From Gracilaria gracilis (Eukaryota; Rhodophyta; Florideophyceae; Gracilariales; Gracilariaceae): DNA of 64,000 nt. Numbering within the stretch: position 1 is the stretch's first letter; each line of letters starts with the position of its first letter. The stretch is from the NCBI GenBank assembly GCA_030374805.1, contig JARGSG010000237.1, positions 186,001-250,000 on the forward strand. The letters run 5' to 3'. This document shows positions 1-11,841 of this stretch, one piece after another. Made by a program: the position numbers and the translations under genes. The notes under the pieces are model-generated. The model was not told where the DNA came from. It did not search any database and was given only the letters and a program-made list of their open reading frames with translations.

Positions 1-120
1 TCTCGTCCTCCCATGTGGAACACGAGAGTTAGAGAGAAAGCATAGTAAAATGTACACAATTCGATTTTACACATACTACGGTACATCTTTCGGTTCTATA
101 AGTCATAAATCAATTGAGCT

Positions 121-3100
121 CTAGTCGACTACTATAGGATTCGGAGACGTACCCCATGTGTACACCATTCCATAATCTGCAAACAACTCTTCTCCCACTT
201 CTACAGCCCGAAGTGCCCGGACGGCAAGCAATCGGTATTCTCTTAATTGAAGTGAAGTTCGCCCAGTTCTTGGGGTTCGACTCATCGCCACATTGGCAGT
301 ACGTCGCTGCTTCAAGCCATTCTCCACTGCATCCCTATCTTTATTTCCTTCCATATATTTTGGGTCGTTAAATGTTCCACCCAACGAAAATGGAGCGGGG
401 ACAATCCATTCAGGGATTGTAGGTACTCTCGTCTGCTTTCCGGGAGTTTCCGGAATACCTTGCCTCGCAGGCTAACCTCCATCGCATAAGTTCGAAAACG
501 TGCGGCGGTGGCTCCCAACAACCCTACCCCATACTTCTTGTGTACCTCCTTTCTCTTCGTTAAGTCATGGTACACTAGAGTTCCGTAAAAGAAACATATC
601 TCTTCGTTCCTCATGAAATGGCGCGTGGTAAACACTCCCACTCCTGCGTCATGGTGACGAATCGACGACTTCCCAATGCGACAACCACACATAGTGGCCT
701 CCAGTGCGGACATCGCGTTCCAATCCAGGAGACCCATCTTCCCTTGCAACGTTTTCGGCCACTCATGCAGCGCTTTGCGCCTGCTGATCATGGCCATGTC
801 CTCCTCCTGCCAAATCGATCCCAAAAAGTCTACAATATACGGTGGGAACTTCTGATACTCTGGGAAGCCGGATGGAGCCTTCCATGATCGTGAAGGACGA
901 GCGTTTCACTTGGAAAATAAGTCCATCACGCGATTCACAGAGTTTCGGACCTCCTGCGTAATTCGAATGTCCGTCTCATTATCGCGCATGCACATCGCGA
1001 ACTGAACAATGGCCGCGTGCCTAGCATGAGCAAAACAGTCAGGGTCCGGCTCACAACCAATACACTTCCGATGACGTTGTAACTCCATGCATGCCATGGT
1101 AGTCGAGAAAGCTCCCGCGAACAAGTCCACCACTGTATCACCTGGCTCAAATATCTGCTGGTCAGCTCCTTCAACAACGCGCGAGGTTTATGTCCCGACC
1201 TCACCTTTTGCAAAATGTAGCCCCCACCCTCCTTCTTTCTTTTCCATTGAAGAGTCTCCCCATTTGACATGGGCGGTACCTGGTCAATAACACTGTGGTA
1301 CCCTGGATACCTCGGCTGCACGTAGTTGAAGTTCTCATAGTTCACCATCGCATGCTGCTGTGCATAAGCAAGGCCACTTCGAACACCATGTATTGCATAC
1401 TCCATGGCAGGAAACAAGGAGCAGGACCTGCGTCCCGGGTTTCGCATGGGGTTGCCTTGCGACCGTATAAAATGAATTGGGACCTGGTCCACAACAAACG
1501 ATCGCCTCAGCACCCCTTGCTCGTCCTTTGATCCAATAAGGGAAAGCACCCTCGTCCACTGGTTCACCCGTTCCAATGCACAGAAGATAACGAAATGACA
1601 CCCCGGACGTAGCAGCCTTGATATAAGCTTTGCCGCCTTCTTCATATGCTCAGCGCTCAGCATATCGTACCAACTGCTCTCCCGGTTCTTATCGGCCCTT
1701 ATGTTGTATGGTGGGTCCATAAGAACCAGTTGAACTTTCCCCAATGGGGAGACTCCGTTGTTTCGCAGAGTCTCGTCCGTTTCCCCCATATCCTCGAACC
1801 CGCAATTATACATTCGAAAGTATTTCTCCATCTCCAATTCACAACGTTGGAATGCCATTCTATCGTCCAACGAGGAAATGGAAGGAGGAGGCTGTATGTC
1901 AGCGTCGGACGACTGTTCACCAACATCTTCATTCCCACTCTCACCAACTACATCCATTCCACTTCCGCCATCTCCATCCCCTCCTTGTTTCCCCTCCGAA
2001 GGGTTCCCCCTTTCTAACTGCTCACCGTCATCGTCATGAATTTCGATGGCAGGCTCCGGTTTCGGTATCGGCGTAAGAGGTATATCAGAGACCCTGAGTG
2101 TTTCTTTGATTTTCAAAGGGCCCATTGTCTCCAAGATAGAGGACATAAGCGAGTTAGAGAAACAATTAAATCTCTGAGCAAGCGCTCTTGACGGATCCCT
2201 GTGAAACGTCTGTAGAACGGCCCATCGTCCAGGTTCTGATATTGTGTACAACTGCTCGTTCACAACAACCTTGTTCAGATCAGAAATGAACTCCCTTGCA
2301 AGCGTTTGTAGGGCCACATCAATGTCCTCCTGAAGATTCCATGCCCACGGTTGGACCTCGTCTTCCCGAAGAGTTTGCGTGTTGCTCGATAGCAAGCGAT
2401 GGTCGTTGTCCTTGTGCAGGAACCCCTCGGAACGCGTTTCAATGGGTTCAAACTGCATGTCATCGTACACAAGCAGTAGGAAAGGGAGAAAAATGACCTC
2501 AGCGCTAGGGAATCCCAGAAATTGGGAGAAACAATCCCAGGCCTTTGTTACCAGCTGCACACCAAAACCCTCACACTGAGCTTGGAGATTCTGCGATATT
2601 TGCACACTCCCAAAAGGGTTGGAATATCCCTTCTCCCCCTTACGCCTCTTATGGCCCCGAAGGCGCTTTTCCATAGATACTTTTTGAATAAGGGAAAGAA
2701 AGAGGACTCTCTAGAAATGTGAAGCGATGCTCGTACCGAAAGGGGGAACTATCCGGCCCACACGCCTGGGAGCTATACTCATGGACTTCAAGAATTCGGT
2801 TAACCTCACATTCTTCGGTATTCCTTGAAAGTTCACTCTGGTATAAGCTTTCCAAAAATCCCTCACACGTCTGTGTCTGTCTCCGTCCACGATGTCAAGC
2901 AACTTCGTCGACAGATACAGCTGACGGTACGAACCCTTCCCGCACACATCCTTGAGCTCATCGTCGCTGTATGACGGGTGCGTGGGTCCGAGAAGGATGG
3001 AGAAGTACTTCTTGGCAACGTCTAGGACAGTGCGATTCTTGATGATATATTGAACGTATTCGCTGTGTCCTACTTTCCTAGGTTCGTCTTCCTATCGCAT

Positions 3101-3270
3101 CGTCGACGCATAGTGATCACGGATGGCAAGACACGCGGTAAGAAGCTCATCCCCAGAACCGAACATTTTTCCAACCTTCATGTCGGATGTCGGTGGTACC
3201 GGTGACGATGACTTAGACCTGGATGTGGTTGCGGCAGCCACTTTAAACAACAACGGGGGGCTGTATTATG
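121..3270 (-). pseudogene. Beta-class DNA amino-methyltransferase fused to SET domain, copy 1 (decayed)
   Basis: Reading from about 3270 downward there is an unrecognised N-terminal domain of some 400 residues. A methyltransferase follows, with DPPYN (motif IV) near 1720, and then motif I as DLFAG near 1130 with an acidic GCEPDPDCF segment after it. The order IV before I is that of the beta class (HinfI/CcrM-like N6-adenine or N4-cytosine enzymes), unlike MT-A70. A SET domain follows from about 690 to 121: a GVGVFTTR start, FYGTLVYHDL, an NDPKYMEG segment and a closing ELFADYG. The reading frame is broken by a few stops and shifts. The paralogue at 19678-22806 aligns throughout, and this supports one fused gene of about 1,000 residues. 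Substrate base and histone target are not known. A eukaryotic mobile gene joining a bacterial-type DNA methylase and SET is unusual. Confidence 0.7.
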
Positions 3271-3600
3271 AATACGGAAGGAGAACGGGAGCGGTCGTGA
3301 GAAAACAGATAATCGACGTCGGCAGCGGACGGCGAGGGCGAACGGACGGAAGCTGACGAGAGACGGCAGCGAACGAGAGATGAGTGCGGATGGTAGACGG
3401 GAGCGGACGGCAGACGGCTGCGGAACTAGCGATGTGAAGGAGGAGTTCAGACGCCAAAACGGCATCAGAACTCTAAAGTAGAGGAGTAGAAGGGAATTGG
3501 GCGAGGTTAGGGGGGCTTGTGCGGTGATAAACAGTTATAAAAGAAGGCAGAGATTGGAGGTGGGTGCGGTAATTCCTAGATATGAAAGTATAGGCGAGGT
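3271..3600. promoter_or_regulatory. Upstream region of MTase-SET copy 1 with short GC-rich repeats
   Basis: No gene is visible. The stretch 3290-3430 is made of degenerate repeats of a roughly 13-bp unit like GGGAGCGGACGG. The reverse-complement pattern (CTCCCGTCCGCTC) lies at the same place upstream of the second MTase-SET copy (19500-19640). Shared position in both copies suggests a promoter or 5' leader belonging to the element, but no TATA box or start site can be assigned. Confidence 0.35.
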
Positions 3601-3617
3601 TATAACTTACGGCTCTC

Positions 3618-5334
3618 CGGAAAGCGGTCCGTGGGGCAGTGGAGCTCCATCACGGCTCTGATTAAGTGCCACTCGAGGCGGTCCGCTTTCCATGCGCCGT
3701 GGGAGAAAAAGTAAAACAAAATTTAATTTTTCGGGCAGCGGTCCGGGGTGGAGTGGCGCTTCATCACGGCACTGATGAAGCGCCAATCCACCCCAGACCG
3801 CTGTCCACGCGCCGTGGCTGATGAAGCTGGACGACACGTCGGAGAGCTGTCCACGCGAAAAAAAATAATTTCCACCTGGACAGCGGCCCCCTCGCGACTG
3901 GCGCTTGTTTGTAATGTGACGCTGCGTGTACTTAAGCACATTCGCTCTCCTGCCAACTGCCTCGGTAAGCACCACGCTATGTACCCCCCGTTACGGTTTC
4001 CGGGGATCTCCTCTTCTCCTGTCACAACCAAGTGATCCTCTCGGTTGTGACAGAAGAAGAACATATCGCCGGAAACTGTATAAGGGAGGTGCTTTTTCCG
4101 TCCTTGTTCTGTTGGGCGGACGTAGTGGCACACAAGGTACGTTCGAAAATTTTGTTCGTTTTCTGTGAATCGTACTAACTGGCGTATTCTTCTATTTTCC
4201 ATGCTATTGCGTATTCAAGCCAGAGTCGCCGGACACAGTGTATGCCACTTCTGCATCCTTGCTTTACTGAGATCATTCGGAAGTGCTTGAGCTGGCCGTG
4301 ATGGTCGAGTACGATTATTTGAGTTGTTCAACTCATGTAATCGGCTTTGGCTTTGACATCCAGCTCAATCACTGTTGGACTGTGCTTATTCATTAGACCG
4401 ACTAGATTAGACTGCGTTAGGTCGAACTATCGGAAGTGGTTGAGCTACCGGTGATGGTGGACTACGATTATATGAGTTGTTCAACTCAGATAATCGTGTT
4501 TAGCCATTACTGATATTTCAATCACTGAAGAAGAATAGTCCCCAATATAGTCACTAGAAGAATGTCGTGGCCAGTGATGAGTTCTTCTTCTCCGACAACC
4601 ACATAATGCTCGTGGTGGTCGCAAAGAGGGTATTCATTATCGGTCACGACCTTGGGCGCTACAGGAAAATCTGATCATATAAAGTTAGAGAAGCCAGTCG
4701 GTAGAACTACCTTCTTCAATTTCGTAGGATGTACCCTTACGTCCATCCGTCATTATAAGAAGATGCAGGGCTTTAAATATTCATAAAAGAATCATAAGTG
4801 AAAACCGTCGTCGACAGCGGTCCGAGGTGTCGCCCAGCTTCATCAGCCACGGCGCGTGGACAGCGGTCCGGGGTGGAGTGGCGCTTCATCAGTGCCGTGA
4901 TGATGCGCCACTCCACTCCGGGCCGCTGTCCGAAAAATTAAATTTTGTTTTCGCGTGGACAGCGGTCCGAGGTGTCGTCCAGTTTCATCAGCCACGGCGC
5001 GTGGACAGCGGTCCGGGGTTTCGTCCAGCTTTACCAGCCACGGCGCGTGGACAGCGGTCCGGGGTGGAGTGGCGCTTCATCAGTGCCGTGATGAAGCGCC
5101 ACTCCACCCCGGACCGCCGTCCGAAAAAATAAATTTTTTTTTGCGTGGACAGCGGTCCGAGGTGTCGTCGAGCTTCATCAGCCCCAGACAGCCGTCCGAG
5201 GTGTCGTCCAACTACATCGGCTACTGCGCATGGACAGCGGTCCGGGGTGGTGTGGTGGTGGAAAGCGGTCCGGGGTGTTGTGGCGCTCCATCAGGGCACT
5301 GATGAAGCGCCACTTCACCCCGGACCGCTGTCCA
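3618..5334. repeat. Cluster of ~70-bp palindromes and 46-bp tandem units, copy 1
   Basis: Five imperfect to near-perfect inverted repeats lie at 3618-3691, 3733-3806, 4858-4931, 5049-5122 and 5261-5334. Each arm reads roughly GACAGCGGTCCGGGG, then TGGCGCTTCATC, then a short loop and the mirror image. Between them a direct unit of about 46 bp (GACAGCGGTCCGAGGTGTCG ... CCACGGCGCGTG) is repeated several times, best at 4813-4858 and 4960-5048. The cluster sits between the divergent MTase-SET and ParB-2OG genes, as does the related cluster at 18889-19327. Possible roles are protein-binding sites, a bidirectional control region, or foldback/MITE sequence. The inner part (3850-4800) holds no recognisable gene. 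Confidence 0.8.
4278..4497 (+). repeat. Direct repeat of ~66 bp, 153 bp apart
   Basis: The segment beginning CGGAAGTGCTTGAGCT at 4278 recurs at 4431 as CGGAAGTGGTTGAGCT. Both copies run through GAGTTGTTCAACTCA, a short perfect inverted repeat, to a shared TAATCG. They lie in the non-coding centre of composite copy 1, between the two palindrome groups. Function unknown. Confidence 0.6.
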
Positions 5335-8300
5335 CGCAGAACACTTAACGGAAGCAATTCATTTTTTTTTCTGCTAGACTGGGTGCCTTTATTCTATAGC
5401 TATACGTACGTAGTAGTTATGACCATCATTTAACTTTCTAAATAACGCGATAGTGAATTCTAAAACGTGAAATACGGAGCCCCTTGAGTTCAATCCTATA
5501 TTGAGCGGGCGCAGTGTTCGGTCAGGAAGTGAAGGCAACGAACTTGATTGAGAAGGAGACGTCCACTATACGTTCTCGTGAGCATTCTCGACGGTCGTAA
5601 TCCGCGTTTCGAATTGTTTGAACCCATTGTATCTAACATGGTGCCTCTGAACCATAAAAAGGGGCGGGAGTCAGCGCAATCGAAAAGAACAGCGAGGGGT
5701 CAGAAATGGCGCCGTTTACGCAAGGAAGAAGAAACCCAAAGGTCTTCACGCCTCGTAGAGCGAAATCGCGTTCCGAGCGGGCCACACCGTGCGCGATGAA
5801 GAAGAAGACGAGTACTCCGGCGCCACATAAGGTAAAAGGTGGCGACTCTGTATCTTTGTTTATCAGCCTTGGAAAGGACAAGAACAGGGTTGAAGTTGGT
5901 ACTGCGGAAGTACGTGGCGTGGGGCCTGCTGGTGGTACCGGGAAGGGGCTCTGTCGTTCGATGCATGGCCATCTTCTAAGCGCCACTGCCTTAGAGGGTG
6001 AGGATTTGGTGGTTATCTGGAGGACCAATATTTCAAGTCATCTAGACGCAAAGTACCCTTACCGTTTCCAAGGTTCGGAGGAACCCCCGAGTAAGCTCAC
6101 CGAATTGGTATCGGCTGGGTTGTATGCCTGGGATACGTCAATGATGGCCTCAATTGAGATTCCACAGAGTCCCACTTCGCACCCCACTCCGCACCCTCGG
6201 GCCGGGAAGTCGTCCACCTCTCAGCCTGAGGGTGAAGATGTTGAGGAGGTCAAGGAATCGGCTGAGCAGTCTTCTAAAACCGCAAAACTTTAGTCTCCAC
6301 CAACGAAAAGAGGAGAATGAGGAGGTTCTAAAGGGATGAAGAAACCGGTGGGAGCAATTGAGAGGGTTAACATCGTGGATGACTCCGATGACAATGTTGT
6401 GGAGGTGATTGGGACTACTAAGGGTTCCCTGGGTGGAACTGAGGGGGATTTGTTCGATGAAGGAGATAAAGTTCCGTCGGATGAGGTGGACACCACGCTG
6501 CTGCTACCGAAGATATCCCTCGCCGAATATGTTCAGAAGCGGTTGACGACGGATATCGAGATGATTGAAATCCCAAAGAAGACGGTTCGCAGTGTGAATC
6601 TGGCGCACAAGGAGGCCACGAAGATGAAGTGCCGCAACTTTGGTTGGCTTCCCTCCGCCGGTTCGATTGCCGTTACACTTGTAGGCGATTTGGAAGCGAG
6701 TGACATCGTTGACGGGAGACTTGTGCTGCCTGTAACACTTATAGACGGATATCACCGATTTCTTGTGTTACAGGACCTGCGTGAGGAAGGAGGGAAATGG
6801 GAGGCTATAGTGAAGTCTCTGGATGTTGTGTTATGGACGAGGAAGGATCGTAATCCGATGGTCATGAATGAAGTGCTAGGACTTGGCAATCTCCTGAACG
6901 AGATGAGCTCCAATGTTCTGAAGATGTCTTTCGCAGACAAGCTTCACAGCACGGGGTCCTTCGTTGAAAACATCATTGACCAAGGAGCAGTGGATGTGAG
7001 GAAGGTGATGCCGAAACAGATAGCGGGCGCGTTGAAAAGAAGTGGGGTTATCGGGGACTATATTATGCGTCACTTGAATCGCTATGCGGCACTGGCTCTG
7101 AAGTTTGTGCAAAACGAGGGGCTTCTCCACTTCTTTGAGAAGGTGTGTGAGGAGCGGCCGCTTCTGACGCTCACACATGTGTCCAGTGACCTCCTTATGG
7201 GACTCGCAGATGGGGAATTCCGTTTCGTCGTCCGTTGCTCGCAATGGCATGTGCGACTGAGAATGTTCTCTGCAGGGAGGACGGCCCGTTTTGAGAATTT
7301 AAGGAAGCACTTCTTTCAGTGTGCAATTGGTATGTTTAAGCTTTGCGACATGACTGCCAAGAGGAAGAAGTTGACAGTTGAGGAAGTGATGCAGACGGTT
7401 CTCAAGATTGGAGGAAAGGGGGTATCTGTCTTGGAATATCTCGGGAAGCAAACAGCCAAAGTGGAGCTCGCGGGAGCAAAGCGTTTGTGGGACGGGATGG
7501 TGTCTAGGAGGGTGAAGACTGCAGGTAACAAGCTGGAACAACACTTTAAAGTACCGCTGCGAAGTTCAGAGGAGGAGGAGGTTGTAGAGGAGGTTATTGA
7601 AGAGGTTGTGGAACCAGAGGGGACGGCCAGGGCTCCATCTGCTGAGGTGGAGAACGATCCCATGGTAGTGGAAAGCCCTGAACCGGAACCACCGGTGTTA
7701 AGACGTAGCACAAGACGTAAGGTGGTTCCGGGTCGCTTGAGAGAAGAAGAGGTTGGACGGGTTGTGGGGAAGAAGAGGAAAACGAGGAAGAGAACTTCTG
7801 TGGTGCTTACTGACGACGAGGATGAAGATGATGTGCAACCTGCCCCGAAGCGAAGAAGGAAGGGTACGGTGAACGCATCTTCTGTGGACATACCTTTGGA
7901 GGTTGTTAACCTGTTCAGGAAAATGACGAGGACTGCATTGAAGAAGTTCTTTAAGAAGCAGAAAATCAATGTGATGTCGTCCAGTGAGGGCGAGGAGGAG
8001 AGTGATAGTAGTGATAAGCATAGTGGATTTGTTTGGGATGAACCGGGGGGGAGGTGAAGGAGGAATGCGTAGCTTTGAGGATAACAATCCAGATGTTCTC
8101 CCGAAGGGGATGAAGATAGCTGGGGAGTACACCGGGGGATCAGATATGTCGTGGACGAATATGGTGAGTGCACTGCCGAGTGAGTGGCCGGAAAAGAAGA
8201 ATGCTGTGAAACACCAGCACCCGTGAATGGATATACTTCACCTACAAAAGCAGCATAGGGCAGGGTGTTTAACGGTGGAGGATTTGAAGGCCATGCATCA

Positions 8301-9364
8301 CGCGGTGTACTGGCATGCCGCCCGGAATGTGCAAAAGGAGCTGGGTAGCACGAAAGAACCAGTTCTTGGGGTGAAGCTCCCGTTGAAGGGAAAGCCGAAA
8401 GGGGGGAAGAGGCTCTTTGGATGGCGGCGATGGAGAGGGATGCCCTCGCGCGAGAGTATTTTGCAGCGAAGAGAATGGAGTTGATGGAAAGAGGATTCTG
8501 TGTGCTAGAGGAATTTGGAAGTGACGAAGGCATGTCAGATGAGGCGAAGAAGAGGGGAGTGGTGTTGGATGAAGATGTGACAGAGAGTATGTTGGAGTTC
8601 TTTCACAACGATTTCTTGGAACAGCCGGACCTCAAGTTCGAGGAGAACCGCAAGAGATGGAACCCTATCATCAATGCGGGAGATGGGAAGGACGCGGGGG
8701 ATAGGATGCAGGGCATTGGGCGATACATTACCACGAAGAAGGGGATTGTGGATTACGTGGAATCGGATGAGAAGAATGTGATGATGGTGAGAAAGACGGC
8801 GTTGTTGGATGCTAGGTTTGGGCAGATAGCAGCCGCTCTTCGTCTGTGTAACAACAGTAGGGCGAAGAAGAGGATGTATGCGCCGGAAACAGGAGGACGT
8901 GTGTTGTGTACGGGGGAGGGATGCCCGAGGCAGGTGTTGCACACCGATTTCCGAAGGTTGACGAATGTGGAGAAGAACAATGGGGAGATTCCAGGATTCT
9001 TCATGATGGCCTCCGGGGGGAGCTCTTTTATGACATAGGTATGTGAGAGGTCACGTAATATGTATGTGACGGATGACAAGAGTTTGAAGAGGCTGTCTCG
9101 TACGATGGTTGTGAAGAAGTTGAGGGTTCCACCGTAATCCATGTTGATTGGAAGGGGAGTTGTGTTTCATGCTGGGGCTGGGTACATGGATGCGCTGGTG
9201 AAAGAGAATTGTCTACGGTATCATATGTAATTTGTGCCCGAGGGATACAAGCTCCCTGATGCGGTGCACAGGCAGCCTGCTTTTCGGCCCAAATTTTTAG
9301 ATGAGGAATTTGGACTCGGGGAAGACCCAAACGACTAGCTGGACGAGGAGGAAAGTTCTTTGAG

Positions 9365-9410
9365 CAACTTGTGCAGCAAACCACTTCAAGAATACGCAAT
9401 GGCTCTTTTC
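9365..9410 (+). repeat. Left terminal inverted repeat
   Basis: Contains TTCAAGAATACGCAATGGCT, found inverted at 11797-11841. Marks the left end of the DUF7869-type element. Confidence 0.85.
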
Positions 9411-9483
9411 AACAAATCTGAGGTTCTTACGGGGCTGTCATCGTGTGATTGAGAGCTTTCTTCTGACATGCGAACGGGATTAA

Positions 9484-11628
9484 TTGGACGTCTGTGGCCA
9501 TAAATATTCCAGCCCCAATCTCAGTACCCCTTCAAACCCTTGTCTTCTCAAATACTCAGGAAGACCAAGAAAACGCACAATCTTTTTCTCAACCAAAACC
9601 AGCCGGTACCCCCACCACCTCACGCTACATTTACTGCTCATATCCAAGACCTCCTTCATGGACAGCGCCATTATTGACATCGAGGAATTGATCGCCGAGG
9701 ATCTTGAACGTATTGAAACCACATCGCTGCAATGTGGTCCTCCTAATGAAAATTATAATGATGGGGAAGGTTCGCCGATACCGCCACCACCGCAAGCGGA
9801 ACAAAACGAACAATCGCATCCATCCCAAAAGGACCTTTCTAACGCCGAACATCATTTTGACGCTATGAAATCCCGTTGTCTGTGCCATCCTTCTTGCGTT
9901 GGTGACGAACTTAAACCCATATCTCTCAGCTTCGCGGCACTTAACGAGAACGACCGACGCAACATCGTCCGAGGCATGCTGCTAGCACTTTCAGCTCCTA
10001 GTGGAGAGGAGAATGCTTTGATGAGATGGAGTACGGAGAGAGCCCAAAAACGGAAAGGTAAGCGTCGTAGGAGCACTACTGAGAGCAACGTGACAACACG
10101 CTATGCACTTCGTGGGGCTTATGTCTGTCAGTTCGGATTCTCCGCTGTTGTACAGCTCCATATTCGGACAATTCAAAGGTATGCTCAAGAGGTGAGTCAA
10201 TGTAAGACGTTTGAACTTCAGAGCTGTGAAGGAGGAAATGGTCGCAAGGGACGACTTTCGTTGCAGACCGTTACTGCAGTGGCGTTTCTGCGTAGATTTG
10301 CGGACGTAAATGCCCTATCATGCCCGACGGGTCGTGGCTCCATGGAGGATTCTCCGATTCAGTGGCTGTCAAATGATGTAAGACGGGAAGATGTGTACAA
10401 TCGCTATCGTCATTCATGGGCAGAGATAGTTGCCGCAGCAGTAGAGCAGTCTAACTTAAGTCTCCCAGAGTGTCCCCTTTCGAAGACAGGTTTTCTTCGA
10501 GTGTGGGCATCGCACTACCCAACGCTGAAAATTCTAAAGGCAGGCAGCGATTTCTGTGACCAATGTACCACGCTTTTGAACACTGCGTCCGCCACTAGCA
10601 ATCTTGATCTACGGGAAACACTGTTGTCAGCAAGGCGAAAGCATCGCACAGAAGCTCTACATGAGTTTTTGTTGTACAGGCAAATACTCTCCGCGGCAAT
10701 GTCGGAACCCCAATCACGACCAATTCATATGATCTTTGACTTTGCCGAGAAGGTACTCCTGCCCCATCTTCTTCGACAACCGGGCCAATTGCACTTTGTG
10801 ACTGGGATTAAGTTCGATATGTTCGGCGTGTACAGCAGCACAAATCAGGTTTGTTACGTCTATGGTCTCCCGGAAGGGCATTGGCCTAACAACAAAACCT
10901 GTAATGAGGTCGCATCCATGCTCCACTACGCCATTCAAGTACACCGTCTTCCTTCAACCCCATCTCAATTTAATCGCTCGATTGATCTGCATGCGGACAA
11001 TTGCAGCGGGCAAAATAAGAATCGCTACATGTTGTGGTACTTATTGTGGCGGGTTTGTATGGGGTTTGAGGATACTATTACGCTGCGGTTTTTGGTCGCA
11101 GGGCACACGAAGAACCGGTGTGATGCTGCTTTTGGAATGGTAAAGCGCAGACTAAAGCAGTTCGATGTTTACTGCGCTCGAGACATGATGAAGATTATAA
11201 ATGAAAGCGCAGCAACGAACAAGGTTGTGTGCGCTACAAATGTGGACTGGCGAAACTGGAAGGAGCTACTGGCGCGGTTCTTTACTATTCCTAGTGCGTT
11301 TAAGCTTTCTGGGTTTCATGTGTTCCAGTTTTCGTCTGTGTACTCCGAAGGTGTCGAAGCAAAATGTCTGTCAACGGATCAGAACTGGACAAAGTTTAAG
11401 CTTTTGAAGAGGGGTGTTACACAACCGCAAGTCATCGAGGAAAGCCAATTATTACTACAAGATAGTAGTCTTGTACTCCCAATAACCAGTCTTGACCTTG
11501 TCCCCTCAGCACAGGAAGGAAACCGAAAGGCGTATCTTGTAAAGAACGTTCTAGATAGGTATTATGAGAACGATCATGAGCGCAGATTGAACTACTTTGG
11601 AAGTGGCGCAGACTGGAATAATTCGTAA
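9484..11628 (+). CDS. DUF7869-like DDE-type transposase, intact ORF
   Basis: A 714-codon open frame. From memory of the family, it resembles DUF7869-type proteins, which look like transposases. A CxxC (FCDQC) lies near residue 360, as in that family upstream of the catalytic fold. Three acidic residues are spaced like a DDE core: D419 in IFDFAEK, D505 in LHADNCSGQNKNR, and D547 in GHTKNRCDAAFG, followed by a basic KRRLK. The first ATG is at 9484, but the Met at 9658 (MDSAIIDIEELI) is a more natural start, since the preceding part is not obviously protein-like. The gene lies alone between terminal inverted repeats, which independently supports a transposase role. Catalytic assignment is inference. 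No stop interrupts it, so it could still be active. Confidence 0.7.
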   Translation: MDVCGHKYSSPNLSTPSNPCLLKYSGRPRKRTIFFSTKTSRYPHHLTLHLLLISKTSFMDSAIIDIEELIAEDLERIETTSLQCGPPNENYNDGEGSPIPPPPQAEQNEQSHPSQKDLSNAEHHFDAMKSRCLCHPSCVGDELKPISLSFAALNENDRRNIVRGMLLALSAPSGEENALMRWSTERAQKRKGKRRRSTTESNVTTRYALRGAYVCQFGFSAVVQLHIRTIQRYAQEVSQCKTFELQSCEGGNGRKGRLSLQTVTAVAFLRRFADVNALSCPTGRGSMEDSPIQWLSNDVRREDVYNRYRHSWAEIVAAAVEQSNLSLPECPLSKTGFLRVWASHYPTLKILKAGSDFCDQCTTLLNTASATSNLDLRETLLSARRKHRTEALHEFLLYRQILSAAMSEPQSRPIHMIFDFAEKVLLPHLLRQPGQLHFVTGIKFDMFGVYSSTNQVCYVYGLPEGHWPNNKTCNEVASMLHYAIQVHRLPSTPSQFNRSIDLHADNCSGQNKNRYMLWYLLWRVCMGFEDTITLRFLVAGHTKNRCDAAFGMVKRRLKQFDVYCARDMMKIINESAATNKVVCATNVDWRNWKELLARFFTIPSAFKLSGFHVFQFSSVYSEGVEAKCLSTDQNWTKFKLLKRGVTQPQVIEESQLLLQDSSLVLPITSLDLVPSAQEGNRKAYLVKNVLDRYYENDHERRLNYFGSGADWNNS

Positions 11629-11796
11629 AGAATCATTGAAAGAGTGCTATTTAGTGTTTTATCTCTATCTTGCTCCACATTGGAGCAATTTCCATTCTGT
11701 TTAGTGCGTTAGGAAGCTGAAAGAAAGTAGTACAACTTTCGTTTTCTCACTCCGGAGACGTTTTTCCAACCAAAATGGCTATATCTCCGTTGCGCC

Positions 11797-11841
11797 AAAA
11801 AAGCCATTGCGTATTCTTGAAATGGTTTGTTACACACTTTG
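11797..11841 (-). repeat. Right terminal inverted repeat
   Basis: Inverted match to 9365-9410; contains AGCCATTGCGTATTCTTGAA. The interval 11629-11796 between the ORF stop and this repeat holds nothing recognisable. Confidence 0.85.

Noticed and set aside
935-2674. MT-A70 (METTL3-like) adenine methylase
   Set aside because: Motif order is DPPY before FAG and the sequence is DPPYN, which is beta-class; MT-A70 enzymes have DPPW.
3618-5334. Repeat array that at first glance resembles a CRISPR array
   Set aside because: Units are long palindromes with irregular spacing and no unique spacers; the surrounding sequence is eukaryotic and no cas genes are present.
7316-8533. 405-codon minus-strand frame rich in Ser/Pro
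   Set aside because: Lies exactly opposite the ParB-like coding region and has only low-complexity composition; an antisense shadow.
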